From: Candidatus Sericytochromatia bacterium
GTDB lineage: Bacteria > Cyanobacteriota > Sericytochromatia > UBA7694
Direction of reading: 5' to 3'
Assembly (NCBI GenBank): GCA_015272195.1
Contig: JACYMC010000140.1
Span: 1-45,956, forward strand
DNA length: 45,956 nt
The notes under the pieces were generated by a model. It saw only the letters and a list, made by a program, of their open reading frames with translations. It had not been told where the DNA came from and did not search any database. Made by a program: the position numbers and the translations under genes. Positions 17,001 to 24,666 of this stretch are shown in pieces. Numbering within the stretch: position 1 is the first letter of the stretch; the number at the start of each line of letters is the position of its first letter.

Positions 17001-19202
17001 TACGAACACTGGGCACGCTGGAAGCTGCCCCCCAATACGGAGCGCAGGGCGGGCAATCAGGTCTCTGAGCGCAATCCGCTGGAGACTTTGCGGGGCGAGC
17101 TCTCGCTTAATGCCAGGGTGCAGGGCACGGTCAAGACCCCCGCTGTGCAGCTGCAGTCTCTGCTGACCGGCTTGAAGTATCAGGACAGCGAGGTCTCTGA
17201 AACCTTTGTGGACGCCACCTTTAAAGATCAGCGTCTGAAGCTGACGCGTCTGCATCTGCTGGAAGCCAATGGCGCCGTACTGGAGGTCAGCGGTGATCTG
17301 GATCTCAACGAAGACATGGATCTGGTCATTGAAGGACGCGGTCTGCGCCTCAAAAGTGCGGATCCTTTTGTGAGCGATAATCTGCGCCTGGAAGGGGAGC
17401 TGGACTTTAAGGCCCGTGCCACGGGCTCGCTCAAAGATCCCCGCGTACAGGCCGATCTGAATCTGGATCGCCTGCTGCTCAACCGTTACTTTTTTGATCA
17501 GGTGGCTTCTCAGGCCAGTTATCGCGACCGTTACCTCAAAGATACGGCCGTTCAGGTTGTTTATGGCGATCAGCGCGTGCTGGCCCGTGGCGATGTGCCC
17601 GTGCCTGATCTGAACCAGCCCATGGACGTGCTGCTGGAACTCAAAGACGAGAGTTTTGGGCTGCTGAACCTCTTTACTCAATCTATTGACTGGCGCGGCG
17701 GCAAGGGCCTGCTGCAGGTGCGCGTGGTGGGCACCCCCAAAAAGCCGCAGCTCGAAGGGGAAATCACCCTCGAAGACAACGAAATTTATATTGCTGCCCT
17801 GCGCGAATCGGTCAAAAATCTGCAGCTCAAAGGCGTGCTGCAGCGCTACCGCAATGAGAAAGGGGTGTTGCAGCAAAATGTGGAGCTGGCCTCCGTCACC
17901 GGTGATTTTGGGGGGGGCAAGGTGCAGGCCACCGGGCGCATGGACCTCTTAAACCTTCTGCCTTCTTATTTTGATCTGCAGACGACCCTGGACAAAGTCA
18001 CCGTGCGCTATACCTATCCAGGGCTGTTTGAAACCACCACGCCGGTGGAAAGTGCCAACATCCGCATTATGGGCCTGGTGGAGCAGCCGATTATCTCCGG
18101 GCGGATTCAGCTGGGCCGCAATGGTACCACCATCTTTCCCTTTTTGCGTGACCAGTCAGATTTGCCGGTCAGCAACAGCGTCGAAGAGGAGAAAACCCGC
18201 CAGAGCAAGCCGCCGCGCATCCTATTTGGCGGGCTGCGGGTGCAGATACCCTACGACTATCAGCTCAACTCCCCCATCTTTGATATTCCGGTGCGCTCCC
18301 CCCAGGGCATCAACCTGCGGCACAGCGCCAGTCTGCTGACCCTCAATGGCAATGTCAGTGCCGAAGAGGGCGCGCTCTATCTGCTCAATAATATTCTGAA
18401 TATTGAACAGCTGAAGGTGGCCTTCCGGCCGCCCCAGACGCCGACAGATCCGGCCTTGAACCCCAATTTTAACCTGCGCGCCAATTTTAAGGTCGACGAT
18501 GTGGCCGAGCCGGTGCTGGTCAATATTGACGGCTCGCTGGAACGCCTGCGCAATCGCACCATGCAGTTTACCTTTGACAACAGCCAGGGCCTGAGCGAGG
18601 GGCAGCTGCTGGGCAAACTCGTGGGCCTTGATGCCGCCCAGAGCCTGGGTCAGGGTGACTTTGCCGGGGTGGCCAGCCAGTTTTCGGATGCGGTGCTGCG
18701 CGGCCTGTTTGACCCGCTCACATCGCGCATTTCGTCTTTGCTGGGCCTGGAAGAACTTTCGTTTGGCATTGCCGGCCAGTCGGTCATGGGGCCGGAGTTT
18801 CGCTTTACCATTCGCTCCAATCCCTTCTTTCTGGTGGATGAGTGGATCGAAGAAAACCTGGAACAGCTGAACTTTTTGAATAAAATCCGCATCCGCAGCA
18901 ATGGCTATCTGGGTGAACAGGTGACCTATGATCTTGGTGCCAACTACCGCTTTAACGCCAACTGGTCCCTCGATTACAACTTTGAGCAGCTGGGCTCCAT
19001 CCACAACGTGCACGTCAAAGGCAATTATATGCTCGACTTTGTGTTGCGCTGGATGGACTATGTGCGCACCCGCTTCTTTGGCTGGGAGCCTGAGACGGCG
19101 GCCCCCGCCACCGCCCTGGAGCCCACCCCCAGCCCTGAGCCCGCGCCGGCCCCTGCGAGTGCCGCTGAGCTCAGCGCGCCCTGGGGGGCGGGTTTGTGGT
19201 AG
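14070..19202 (+). CDS. tamB: TamB-like inner-membrane-anchored translocation/lipid-transport protein (AsmA-like superfamily)
   Basis: The protein has 1710 residues, larger than E. coli TamB (about 1260). Residues 1-100 are an acidic Pro/Ala/Glu-rich cytosolic leader. One membrane helix follows at about 104-122, then more than 1500 residues of beta-rich repeats. These show the alternating pattern of a long hydrophobic groove, with recurring modules such as VxGxLDL, ARATGSLKDPRVQ and VVGTPKKPQLEGEITLEDNEIY. The last 400 residues match the conserved DUF490/TamB domain (GxLYLLNNI-like, QSLGQGDFAGVASQF, LLGLEELSFG, VTYDLGANYRFNANW). An unusual Pro-rich tail ends the protein. TamB-type proteins bridge inner and outer membrane and move phospholipids or help Omp85 partners. 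A weak GAAGG almost touches the ATG, so the exact start is less certain. Confidence 0.92.
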   Translation: MAAHDAEHDGQPLEDASDAQAEDRSQAQEAASPEDVPPPAAEPPPDVLQDEQLNPAAGSESEAGPGADATADAIADPATDAPAEMEPETTLRSLPGQLLGWGLRYALMTVCLLILGLVALLYRPPDYLLDQGARLIERLVLQQTGLPLEIGRIARLELRPWRQRVVLENLVLYGHVGATRPALVIPRAELNSHLLDFLLQREQLARLDIDYACIWLQRDAQGQINLKPVFQPSEPQAKDDSPPPRLPRVLLTLNHTLIQYQDQAENYPLDERLSVPLLRADLQEDGALSAQLQLRHGLLGLRARTELGLFSGQGQALARLRSLDLAPATAYAHPLKDFQVLSGQLAADLSARWPSREGLPAALYQGQLKLDALQARLPHYPRPVRLDARLQLDQDRLQVDALSLASADLLLQISGAVRDYRKDWQADLDVRLPRLNIALINRVQHPALKTVQALRMQGLARSQLSLRGGLKQLTVKGELDLPRFAMPEIALQNASTRFSYQHPQQQASGDVTLAQGRWRNVLLHQLSSRYDYNPQRVEISRLSAQAFSGSVQASARLGLDKRQALQAKIQARQVSLEQLQQELGLKLPPDYAPAGRVDLQANAWGSLKAPQAKGQLVSSRIGFPLSQKLQPLLDLQTRFEYSPAQAQLALRTNSTDAGLVTAAARLRQNDALSASLELTHLPLKTVNKWAPQAYIQQGTARLRAELTGSLRQLQRNWMAFNARADFDADDLDLQLQQADRQIVQHFDRAELRARWQQGQLSLSHLLLRNGDSRLQGDGEIAVPRLLAARDPHKQVLQIRLDGDLELADFPLLQDYAVEQGQVKLALSAQSLGDGHLKASLDSTAQRLRLRGVSLERLELTTQLADQRLQIDTARLVQAEDQLDIVGSVDLSQPSPALDLLARSDQFRLETLVSLLPESLRARFEPQPAASQSLPEPDPLPRQIGLPQIAQRQTFRPNPETSAETLTPEGLSLSWRPIYEHWARWKLPPNTERRAGNQVSERNPLETLRGELSLNARVQGTVKTPAVQLQSLLTGLKYQDSEVSETFVDATFKDQRLKLTRLHLLEANGAVLEVSGDLDLNEDMDLVIEGRGLRLKSADPFVSDNLRLEGELDFKARATGSLKDPRVQADLNLDRLLLNRYFFDQVASQASYRDRYLKDTAVQVVYGDQRVLARGDVPVPDLNQPMDVLLELKDESFGLLNLFTQSIDWRGGKGLLQVRVVGTPKKPQLEGEITLEDNEIYIAALRESVKNLQLKGVLQRYRNEKGVLQQNVELASVTGDFGGGKVQATGRMDLLNLLPSYFDLQTTLDKVTVRYTYPGLFETTTPVESANIRIMGLVEQPIISGRIQLGRNGTTIFPFLRDQSDLPVSNSVEEEKTRQSKPPRILFGGLRVQIPYDYQLNSPIFDIPVRSPQGINLRHSASLLTLNGNVSAEEGALYLLNNILNIEQLKVAFRPPQTPTDPALNPNFNLRANFKVDDVAEPVLVNIDGSLERLRNRTMQFTFDNSQGLSEGQLLGKLVGLDAAQSLGQGDFAGVASQFSDAVLRGLFDPLTSRISSLLGLEELSFGIAGQSVMGPEFRFTIRSNPFFLVDEWIEENLEQLNFLNKIRIRSNGYLGEQVTYDLGANYRFNANWSLDYNFEQLGSIHNVHVKGNYMLDFVLRWMDYVRTRFFGWEPETAAPATALEPTPSPEPAPAPASAAELSAPWGAGLW

Positions 19203-19747
19203 GCATCAGCTCATAACGCTCAATCAGAATCAGTTTTCGGCCTTCTTTTTGATCGTACTGAATGTATTGGCCTTCAGCGTCGGTGACCCGGCCATCGGTT
19301 TCGAGCCGTCCGGAAAGGCGTACGGTTTGCCCGGTTTCGGTGCGCTCAATTTTTTTTGACCATTGCCAGATCCTGGGGCACCAGGTGAAAGGTATTAAAG
19401 TCACCTTCAGGCCCGGCTTTGGGAATGGCGTCGGTGATCAGGCGTACTTTGCCATTCTCTAAAATCTCTATCATGTCGGGATTGGCATAATCGCCGGTGG
19501 CCAGGAGCAAAATATGGGTATTAAAGGGGGCAAAGCGATTGTATTCGGGTTTGAGAAAACGCGCCACACCTTCAAATTCAAGGGCGTCTTCAGCCCATTC
19601 AGCGGCGTAGGTTTTGCCCTTCAGCTCAATGCGATCATCATGCAATTTCATGTTTTGGATGATTTTCTGGGGCTTATCGGGCGACTGTATCTGCCAGATG
19701 ACCAGGCCTAAAATGACCAGACCCAGGGCGACGGCTGCGTTTTTCAT
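19171..19747 (-). pseudogene. membrane-anchored protein of unknown function, frame broken in an A8 run
   Basis: The start at 19747 follows AAAGGAT. MKNAAVALGLVILGLVIW is a signal anchor. The first frame then reads about 130 residues, through FEGVARFLKPEYNRFAPFN and PQDLAMVKKN, and stops at TGA in the sequence AAAAAAAATTGA (minus strand; T8 at 19350-19357). With one A fewer, the frame runs on for about 60 well-composed residues (KIERTETGQTVRLSGRLE, then YIQYDQKEGRKLILIERYEL). These also form the other open frame here. It ends inside the end of tamB, overlapping it tail to tail. So either this is a pseudogene, a sequencing error in the homopolymer, or a frameshift site used in translation. I recognise no family. 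Confidence 0.65.
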
Positions 19748-19961
19748 CTTGTGTGATCCTTTGGGAGCGGTATTGCTTGCGGGGCCTGTGATCCCGCCGC
19801 GTATCCATCTCAAGCTTACTACGCCACAGCAAAAAAGCAACCATCGGCGTGCTTTCGCTGTGCTGGATGGGGTGGCTGTCTTTACTTCGGCCTGCGTCTG
19901 CGTTAAACTGAGTTTAATACCCACAAAGATCGCGATTTATGCATTTTCAGGAGATTTCTTT

Positions 19962-21476
19962 ATGGTTTTGCGCGCTTTAACCCGCCTGAAAGCCTCCCTG
20001 CTGGCCGCTGGCCTGCTATTGGCCACAGCTTGTCAGGCTCCTCTGCCCCATGCCGGTCAATTGCAGATTCCGCTCGGGCGTGGCCTGCAGCAGCCCCAGC
20101 TGGGGACCCAGAACCTGCCCCGCACCCAGGATCGCTTTTTGTGGGGCGTGTCATCGGCGGGTTATCAGGCGGAGGGCAATGAGCGCAACAGCCAGTGGTA
20201 TTACTGGGAGCTGGCGGGCAAAACCCAGCACAAAGCCGGGCGGGCGGTGGATTTTTACAACCGCTATGAAGAAGACATTCTGCTGGCCAAAGACATGGGG
20301 GTCAACACCTTTCGCCTCTCGGTGGAGTGGAGCCGGATTGAACCCCATCCGGGAGTCATTGACCGCGAGCAGCTGGCTTTTTACAAAAATCTGGTGCAGA
20401 CCGTGCGCAAACACGGTATGGAGCCCATGGTCACCCTGGTACACTTTACCTACCCGCACTGGCTGGATTTTGACACCGACAAAGACGGTCTCAGCGGCTG
20501 GGATGACCCGGATACCGTGGATGCCTATCTGGACTATGTCAGCCTGGTGACCCGTGAGCTGAGCCCGGAGGTGCGCTTCTGGATCACCTTTAATGAGCCC
20601 AATATCTGGATTCCAATTGCCCATCTGGCCGGCCAGACCCCGCCGGGCCGCCGCAATCCTTTTTCGATGCTGCGCGCTGCCCGCAACGTGCTGCAGGCCC
20701 ACGCCCGCGCCTACGACCGCATTCACGGCATCCAGCCCCATGCGATGGTCTCGGCCAATATGTTCCAGTTTATGTACAACCCCTTTGCCCGCAGTGCCAA
20801 ATCCTATGCCGCCAGCCCCCAGGCTTTGAGCGAGCAGAGCATTCAGGGCATGGCTGAAAGCAACTGGTTTATGGAAGCCCTCGAAGAAGGCCAGTTTGCC
20901 TACGAACCGCACCTGCAGCGCTATCTGGAGCCGGCCCATTTTCGCGGCGGAGTGTCAGCCATGAATGGTTCGATGGTTTCGCTGCTGGGGCGCTTTGACT
21001 ATGTGGCCTTTGACTATTACTACCGCTTTACCAAGCTCAGTGAGATTATCAACGCCCACGACACCTGGCGCATGCCCATTTACCCTGAAGGCATGTACAA
21101 CGTGCTGATGGACTACCAGCGTCGCTTCCGCAAGCCGATTGTGATTGCCGAAAACGGCATTGGCACCTTTAACAATGAGCCCCGCGCCGATGGCTGGACC
21201 CGCTCGGACCATATTGTGCAGCATGTGCACCATATGCAGCGGGCCATGGCTGACGGCGCCAACGTGATTGGCTATTATCACTGGTCGATCACCGATAACT
21301 ACGAGTGGGGCAGCTTTGATTCCCGCTTTGGACTCTACCGCGTGGAGGCCCTCAACGATGCTGAGCTGCGGCGCATTCCCACCGACGGGGTGGCCACTTA
21401 TAAAGCCGTGATCAGCAGTCAGGGTGTGACCCCTGAGCTGCTGCAGCGCTTTCCGGGACCGCAGCCGCGCCCCTGA
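19962..21476 (+). CDS. glycoside hydrolase family 1 lipoprotein (beta-glucosidase-like)
   Basis: The protein has 504 residues from the ATG at 19962, which follows CAGGAGAT. The open frame reaches much further upstream but lacks a site there. The signal peptide ends in lipobox ATAC with Cys24, so it is a membrane-anchored exoenzyme. The GH1 barrel runs from about 55 to 480: WGVSSAGYQAEG (substrate-binding Gln), acid/base Glu212 in TFNEPN and nucleophile Glu397 in IAENGIG, both intact. VHFTYPHWL has Phe where many GH1 have Trp. It should cleave beta-linked glucosides or related glycosides outside the cytoplasm. Lipidated GH1 enzymes are uncommon, since most GH1 are cytosolic. It is followed by the M14/L,D-transpeptidase gene with its own promoter. 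Confidence 0.9.
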   Translation: MVLRALTRLKASLLAAGLLLATACQAPLPHAGQLQIPLGRGLQQPQLGTQNLPRTQDRFLWGVSSAGYQAEGNERNSQWYYWELAGKTQHKAGRAVDFYNRYEEDILLAKDMGVNTFRLSVEWSRIEPHPGVIDREQLAFYKNLVQTVRKHGMEPMVTLVHFTYPHWLDFDTDKDGLSGWDDPDTVDAYLDYVSLVTRELSPEVRFWITFNEPNIWIPIAHLAGQTPPGRRNPFSMLRAARNVLQAHARAYDRIHGIQPHAMVSANMFQFMYNPFARSAKSYAASPQALSEQSIQGMAESNWFMEALEEGQFAYEPHLQRYLEPAHFRGGVSAMNGSMVSLLGRFDYVAFDYYYRFTKLSEIINAHDTWRMPIYPEGMYNVLMDYQRRFRKPIVIAENGIGTFNNEPRADGWTRSDHIVQHVHHMQRAMADGANVIGYYHWSITDNYEWGSFDSRFGLYRVEALNDAELRRIPTDGVATYKAVISSQGVTPELLQRFPGPQPRP

Positions 21477-21520
21477 AGGGCTAAAATCGCGCGCAAATGC
21501 CCGGCTTGTAACCGGGCATA

Positions 21521-21550
21521 CTGACGCGGCCACAGATTACGGGCTATAAT
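21521..21550 (+). promoter_or_regulatory. sigma70-type promoter for the M14/L,D-transpeptidase gene
   Basis: A consensus -10 TATAAT lies at 21545-21550, with CTGACG at 21521-21526 as -35 (four of six) and an 18-base spacer. The start codon is 35 bases downstream. An 8-bp hairpin ATGCCCGG/CCGGGCAT (21497-21519) lies just upstream without a T run. Confidence 0.6.
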
Positions 21551-21585
21551 GGCTGCAAAAATCTGAATGAGTTGAGTTTTTTGTC

Positions 21586-23070
21586 ATGAAATCTCTGGTA
21601 TATACCCTCAGCAGCGCCTGTCTGGCGCTTTCACTGGGCCTTGCGGCCCAGTCTCAGACCCTGCAGCCCTCTGAGCAGCAACCTCAGAGCGTTCAGCTGG
21701 CAACCGCCCCTCAGCACAGTGTTGAGGGCCGGCCTCTGAATATTTATCGCTTTGGCGAGGGCACGGCAGAATTTGTCTTTCTGTTTGGGGCCTTTCATGG
21801 GGATGAGCCCCAGGGCCCTTATCTGCTGCAGCGTCTGATGGATGTGCTCAGCGCCAACCCGGCCTATTACCAGGACAAATCCATCTTTGTGATGCCGGTG
21901 GTCAACCCCGACGGCCTGCAGCGCAGCACCCGCATGAATGCCCGCAAAGTTGATCTCAACCGCAATTTTCCGACCCGCGACTACAAGCCCGGTCAGCACC
22001 GGGGCACGCGCTATTATGCCGGTCCCAAAGCGCTCTCAGAACCGGAGTCGCTGACCGTATACGAATTGCTCAAGCCCTATGTGCAGTCGGTGGGCAAAGA
22101 CAAAATCAAGATTCTGTCGATTCATGCGCCGCTGGCGGTCAATAATTTTGATGGCCTGGCCCGCCCTCTGGCCGAGCGCATGGCGGTGTATAATGGCTAC
22201 AAAGCCATTCAGGACATCGGCTACCCGACGCCTGGCTCGTTTGGCACCTATTATGGCAAAGAGCACGGCCTGGCCATGATCACCCTTGAAACCAGCACCG
22301 AAGCTGCCTCCAAAGCCTGGGAGCGCCATCGCGAAGCCCTGCTGGCGCTGCTGCAATTTCCTGACAAGGAACTCTATCCTGAGCTGTTGATTCCCAGCCT
22401 TCGGCCTGAGCCCCAGGCCACGCCCCAGCCCGAGGTCTCTGAAACGCCTGAAGAGCTGCTGGACAGCCCCGACACAGCCCCGGTTCCGCGCCGCTGGTGG
22501 CCCCTGCCCCAGCCGACACCCCAGGTCACACCCGCTCCTACACCCACGCCCCGTCCTGTGCCTGAAAGCACCCTGCCGCCGGTACTGGCCCCTGTTGCCA
22601 CGCCGGAGCCCACGCCTGCTGTTTATCAGCCGGGCAGCCAGAAGCTGCCGCCGCTGTCGGCCCAGGCCTGGATCAAGGTCTCCAAAAAAGATCAGCGTCT
22701 CTATGTGCTGGAGCAAAACAAGGTCATTGCCAGCTTTCCGGTTTCAACCGGTCTGGGGGCCAAAGACACGCCCAATGGGACCTTTAAGCTGCTGACGCGG
22801 GTCACAGAGCCTCCTTATTCGGGCGGTCCGCATCTGGGCAAACGCTATTACCCGCCCCGGCATCCCAACAATCCCCTCGGCAGCCGCTGGATGCAGATCA
22901 ATGGCTGGCACTACCGCACGGGGGCCATGCTGGGCATTCACGGCACCGATGACCCTGAGAATATTGGCAAAGCCGTCTCGGGCGGTTGCGTGCGCATGCA
23001 CAATCAGGACGTGGAGCTGCTCTTTGATCGGCTGCGCGTCGGCATGAAGGTGGTCATTGCAGCCGAATGA
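21586..23070 (+). CDS. bifunctional secreted M14 peptidase / L,D-transpeptidase fusion
   Basis: The protein has 494 residues with a signal peptide (about 1-24). Residues 50-260 form an M14 carboxypeptidase-type zinc domain: HGDE with His71 and Glu74, NPDGLQRSTRMN, the DLNRNFP motif, His180 as third ligand and catalytic Glu235 in TLET. It is the MpaA/L,D-carboxypeptidase kind that trims murein peptides. A Pro/Thr-rich linker (about 270-345) leads to a YkuD L,D-transpeptidase domain (about 360-493) with His452 in GIHGT and Cys468 in SGGCVRM, both needed for activity. One half cuts murein peptides and the other can make 3-3 crosslinks or anchor proteins. Joining opposing activities in one protein is notable. 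The next GH1 gene overlaps by four bases. Confidence 0.9.
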   Translation: MKSLVYTLSSACLALSLGLAAQSQTLQPSEQQPQSVQLATAPQHSVEGRPLNIYRFGEGTAEFVFLFGAFHGDEPQGPYLLQRLMDVLSANPAYYQDKSIFVMPVVNPDGLQRSTRMNARKVDLNRNFPTRDYKPGQHRGTRYYAGPKALSEPESLTVYELLKPYVQSVGKDKIKILSIHAPLAVNNFDGLARPLAERMAVYNGYKAIQDIGYPTPGSFGTYYGKEHGLAMITLETSTEAASKAWERHREALLALLQFPDKELYPELLIPSLRPEPQATPQPEVSETPEELLDSPDTAPVPRRWWPLPQPTPQVTPAPTPTPRPVPESTLPPVLAPVATPEPTPAVYQPGSQKLPPLSAQAWIKVSKKDQRLYVLEQNKVIASFPVSTGLGAKDTPNGTFKLLTRVTEPPYSGGPHLGKRYYPPRHPNNPLGSRWMQINGWHYRTGAMLGIHGTDDPENIGKAVSGGCVRMHNQDVELLFDRLRVGMKVVIAAE

Positions 23071-24488
23071 AAACCCCCAGACTGAGCAAAAAGCAGGGCT
23101 TCTGGGCCGCCGTCCTGGGCGCAGCCGCTCTCGGTCTGCTGGCCTATCGCCAGCGCAAGCCCGCCAAACTGATGAGCTTTCTGGACTTCCCGGAGGGCTT
23201 TGTCTGGGGAGCGGCCACTTCGGCTTATCAGGTCGAAGGCGGTATATCCAATGATTGGTCGGCCGCCGGGCTGGATGCCGGGCAGGCTGCCGATCATTAC
23301 CACCGCTATGCCGAAGACTTTGGCCATGCCCAGGAGATGGGGCACAATGCCCACCGCCTCTCGCTGGAGTGGGCCCGGATTGAGCCTGAGCCCGGCCGCT
23401 TTGATGATGCGGCCATTGCGCACTATCGCCATGTATTGCAAGATCTGCACGCCAAAGGCCTGACGCCCTTTGTGACCCTCTGGCACTTTACCCAGCCCCA
23501 GTGGTTTGCGCAGCTGGGTGGCTGGCAGCGCGAAGAAAACATTGCTTCTTTTTTGGCCTATGTGCGCTATGTGGTGACGGCTCTGCAGGACCTTGTGCCT
23601 TACTGGATCACGCTCAACGAGCCGATTGTCTATGCTTTTCAGGCCTACGAAGAAGGCCTCTGGCCCCCCTTTGAAAAAGAGCGCAGCCAGGCCCTGCAGG
23701 TGGCGGGCCACCTGCTGCTGGCCCATGGCCGGGCCTTTCATCTGATTCATGAGCTGCAGCCCCAGGCCCAGGTCGGTCTGGTCAAAAACATGACGGCCCT
23801 GGCTCCGGCCCAGGTCTGGTCGCCGCTGTCGCTGCTGGCCACCCGCCTGCAGCACCGTCTGTTTAATGAGGCCTGCTGGCAGGCCCTGGTCAGCGGCAAG
23901 CTTTCACTCAAGGTGCCCCAGCTGGGTGAGGTCAAAATCGACCCCAGCGAAGGCCTCAAGGGCACGCTGGACTTTATTGGGATCAACTATTACACCCGCA
24001 ATCTGGTGAACGGTCGCGGCGAGCTGCGGACCCGCCGCAAGGCCCGCACCAGCGAACTGGGCTGGGAAATTTACCCTGAGGGGCTGCTGCAGATGCTGCG
24101 GCAGCTCAAGCCCTATGCCCGCAAGCTGAAAGTGCCCGTATACATTACCGAAAACGGTTTGGCTGACGCTCAGGACGCCCAGCGCAGTCAGTTTTTACTG
24201 GAGCATCTGGCCGTGCTCTGGCAGGCCATTCAGGAAGGCATTCCCGTCAAAGGCTACTTTCACTGGAGTCTGATGGATAATTTTGAGTGGGCCGAAGGTT
24301 TTGAGCCCCGCTTTGGCTTAATGGATATGTCGCGCCGCTGGCGGCCTTCAGCGGAGGTGTACCGCGAGATTGCCCGCCATAACGGTTTCCCGCTCTACTG
24401 GTTGAGCATCAAGCGCAAGCTGCGCCGCAGGGCTTCAGCGGCTGCGCTTCAGCATTCTCACCAAAAAGGAATCACTCTGAAAGAATAA
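23067..24488 (+). CDS. glycoside hydrolase family 1 enzyme with N-terminal membrane anchor
   Basis: The protein has 473 residues, starting in an ATGA overlap with the preceding gene, so the two are translationally coupled. A basic N-terminus and one hydrophobic helix (about 11-26) look like an uncleaved anchor, though a short cytosolic tail cannot be excluded. The GH1 domain begins at FPEGFVWGAATSAYQVEG (about 41-58). Acid/base Glu185 (TLNEP) and nucleophile Glu362 (ITENG) are in place. The C-terminus is very basic (KRKLRRR). It is only loosely similar to the lipoprotein GH1 upstream. Coupling to a murein-active enzyme suggests it acts on an envelope glycan or glycolipid, which is inference. 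Confidence 0.9.
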   Translation: MKTPRLSKKQGFWAAVLGAAALGLLAYRQRKPAKLMSFLDFPEGFVWGAATSAYQVEGGISNDWSAAGLDAGQAADHYHRYAEDFGHAQEMGHNAHRLSLEWARIEPEPGRFDDAAIAHYRHVLQDLHAKGLTPFVTLWHFTQPQWFAQLGGWQREENIASFLAYVRYVVTALQDLVPYWITLNEPIVYAFQAYEEGLWPPFEKERSQALQVAGHLLLAHGRAFHLIHELQPQAQVGLVKNMTALAPAQVWSPLSLLATRLQHRLFNEACWQALVSGKLSLKVPQLGEVKIDPSEGLKGTLDFIGINYYTRNLVNGRGELRTRRKARTSELGWEIYPEGLLQMLRQLKPYARKLKVPVYITENGLADAQDAQRSQFLLEHLAVLWQAIQEGIPVKGYFHWSLMDNFEWAEGFEPRFGLMDMSRRWRPSAEVYREIARHNGFPLYWLSIKRKLRRRASAAALQHSHQKGITLKE

Positions 24489-24539
24489 ATAGACCAGTGC
24501 CACCAGCACAATGGCGCTGAAAGTTTCGGTGATCATCAT
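24435..24539 (-). CDS. possible small single-helix membrane protein
   Basis: This is a 34-residue frame: MMITET, a hydrophobic helix (FSAIVLVALVYLFF), then a polar basic tail ending MLKRSR. TGTGAGGAA lies directly before the double ATG, close enough for the second ATG only. The 3' half overlaps the end of the GH1 gene on the other strand. The shape is that of many small bacterial membrane proteins, but chance cannot be excluded. Confidence 0.3.
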   Translation of the reverse strand: MMITETFSAIVLVALVYLFFQSDSFLVRMLKRSR

Positions 24540-24666
24540 TTCCTCACAAGGCGGATGAGCCTGATTCTTTGTAATTATAGGTAAAGCTGGCTGAAAAAGC
24601 AAGTATTTTTCTTGTTTTGACATTTTTGATATATTTAACGGTTGTGTGAGGGTGGAATAAAATTTT

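Noticed and set aside
16824-17876. 350-residue open frame antisense to tamB
   Set aside because: It mirrors the codon bias of tamB, has no ribosome-binding site, no family motifs, and the sense gene is clearly real.
18222-19013. 263-residue open frame antisense to the end of tamB
   Set aside because: It lies wholly inside the conserved TamB domain on the other strand and has no motif or start signal.
21497-21519. 8-bp hairpin as a terminator of the GH1 lipoprotein gene
   Set aside because: No T run follows it and it lies next to a good promoter, so termination is not supported.
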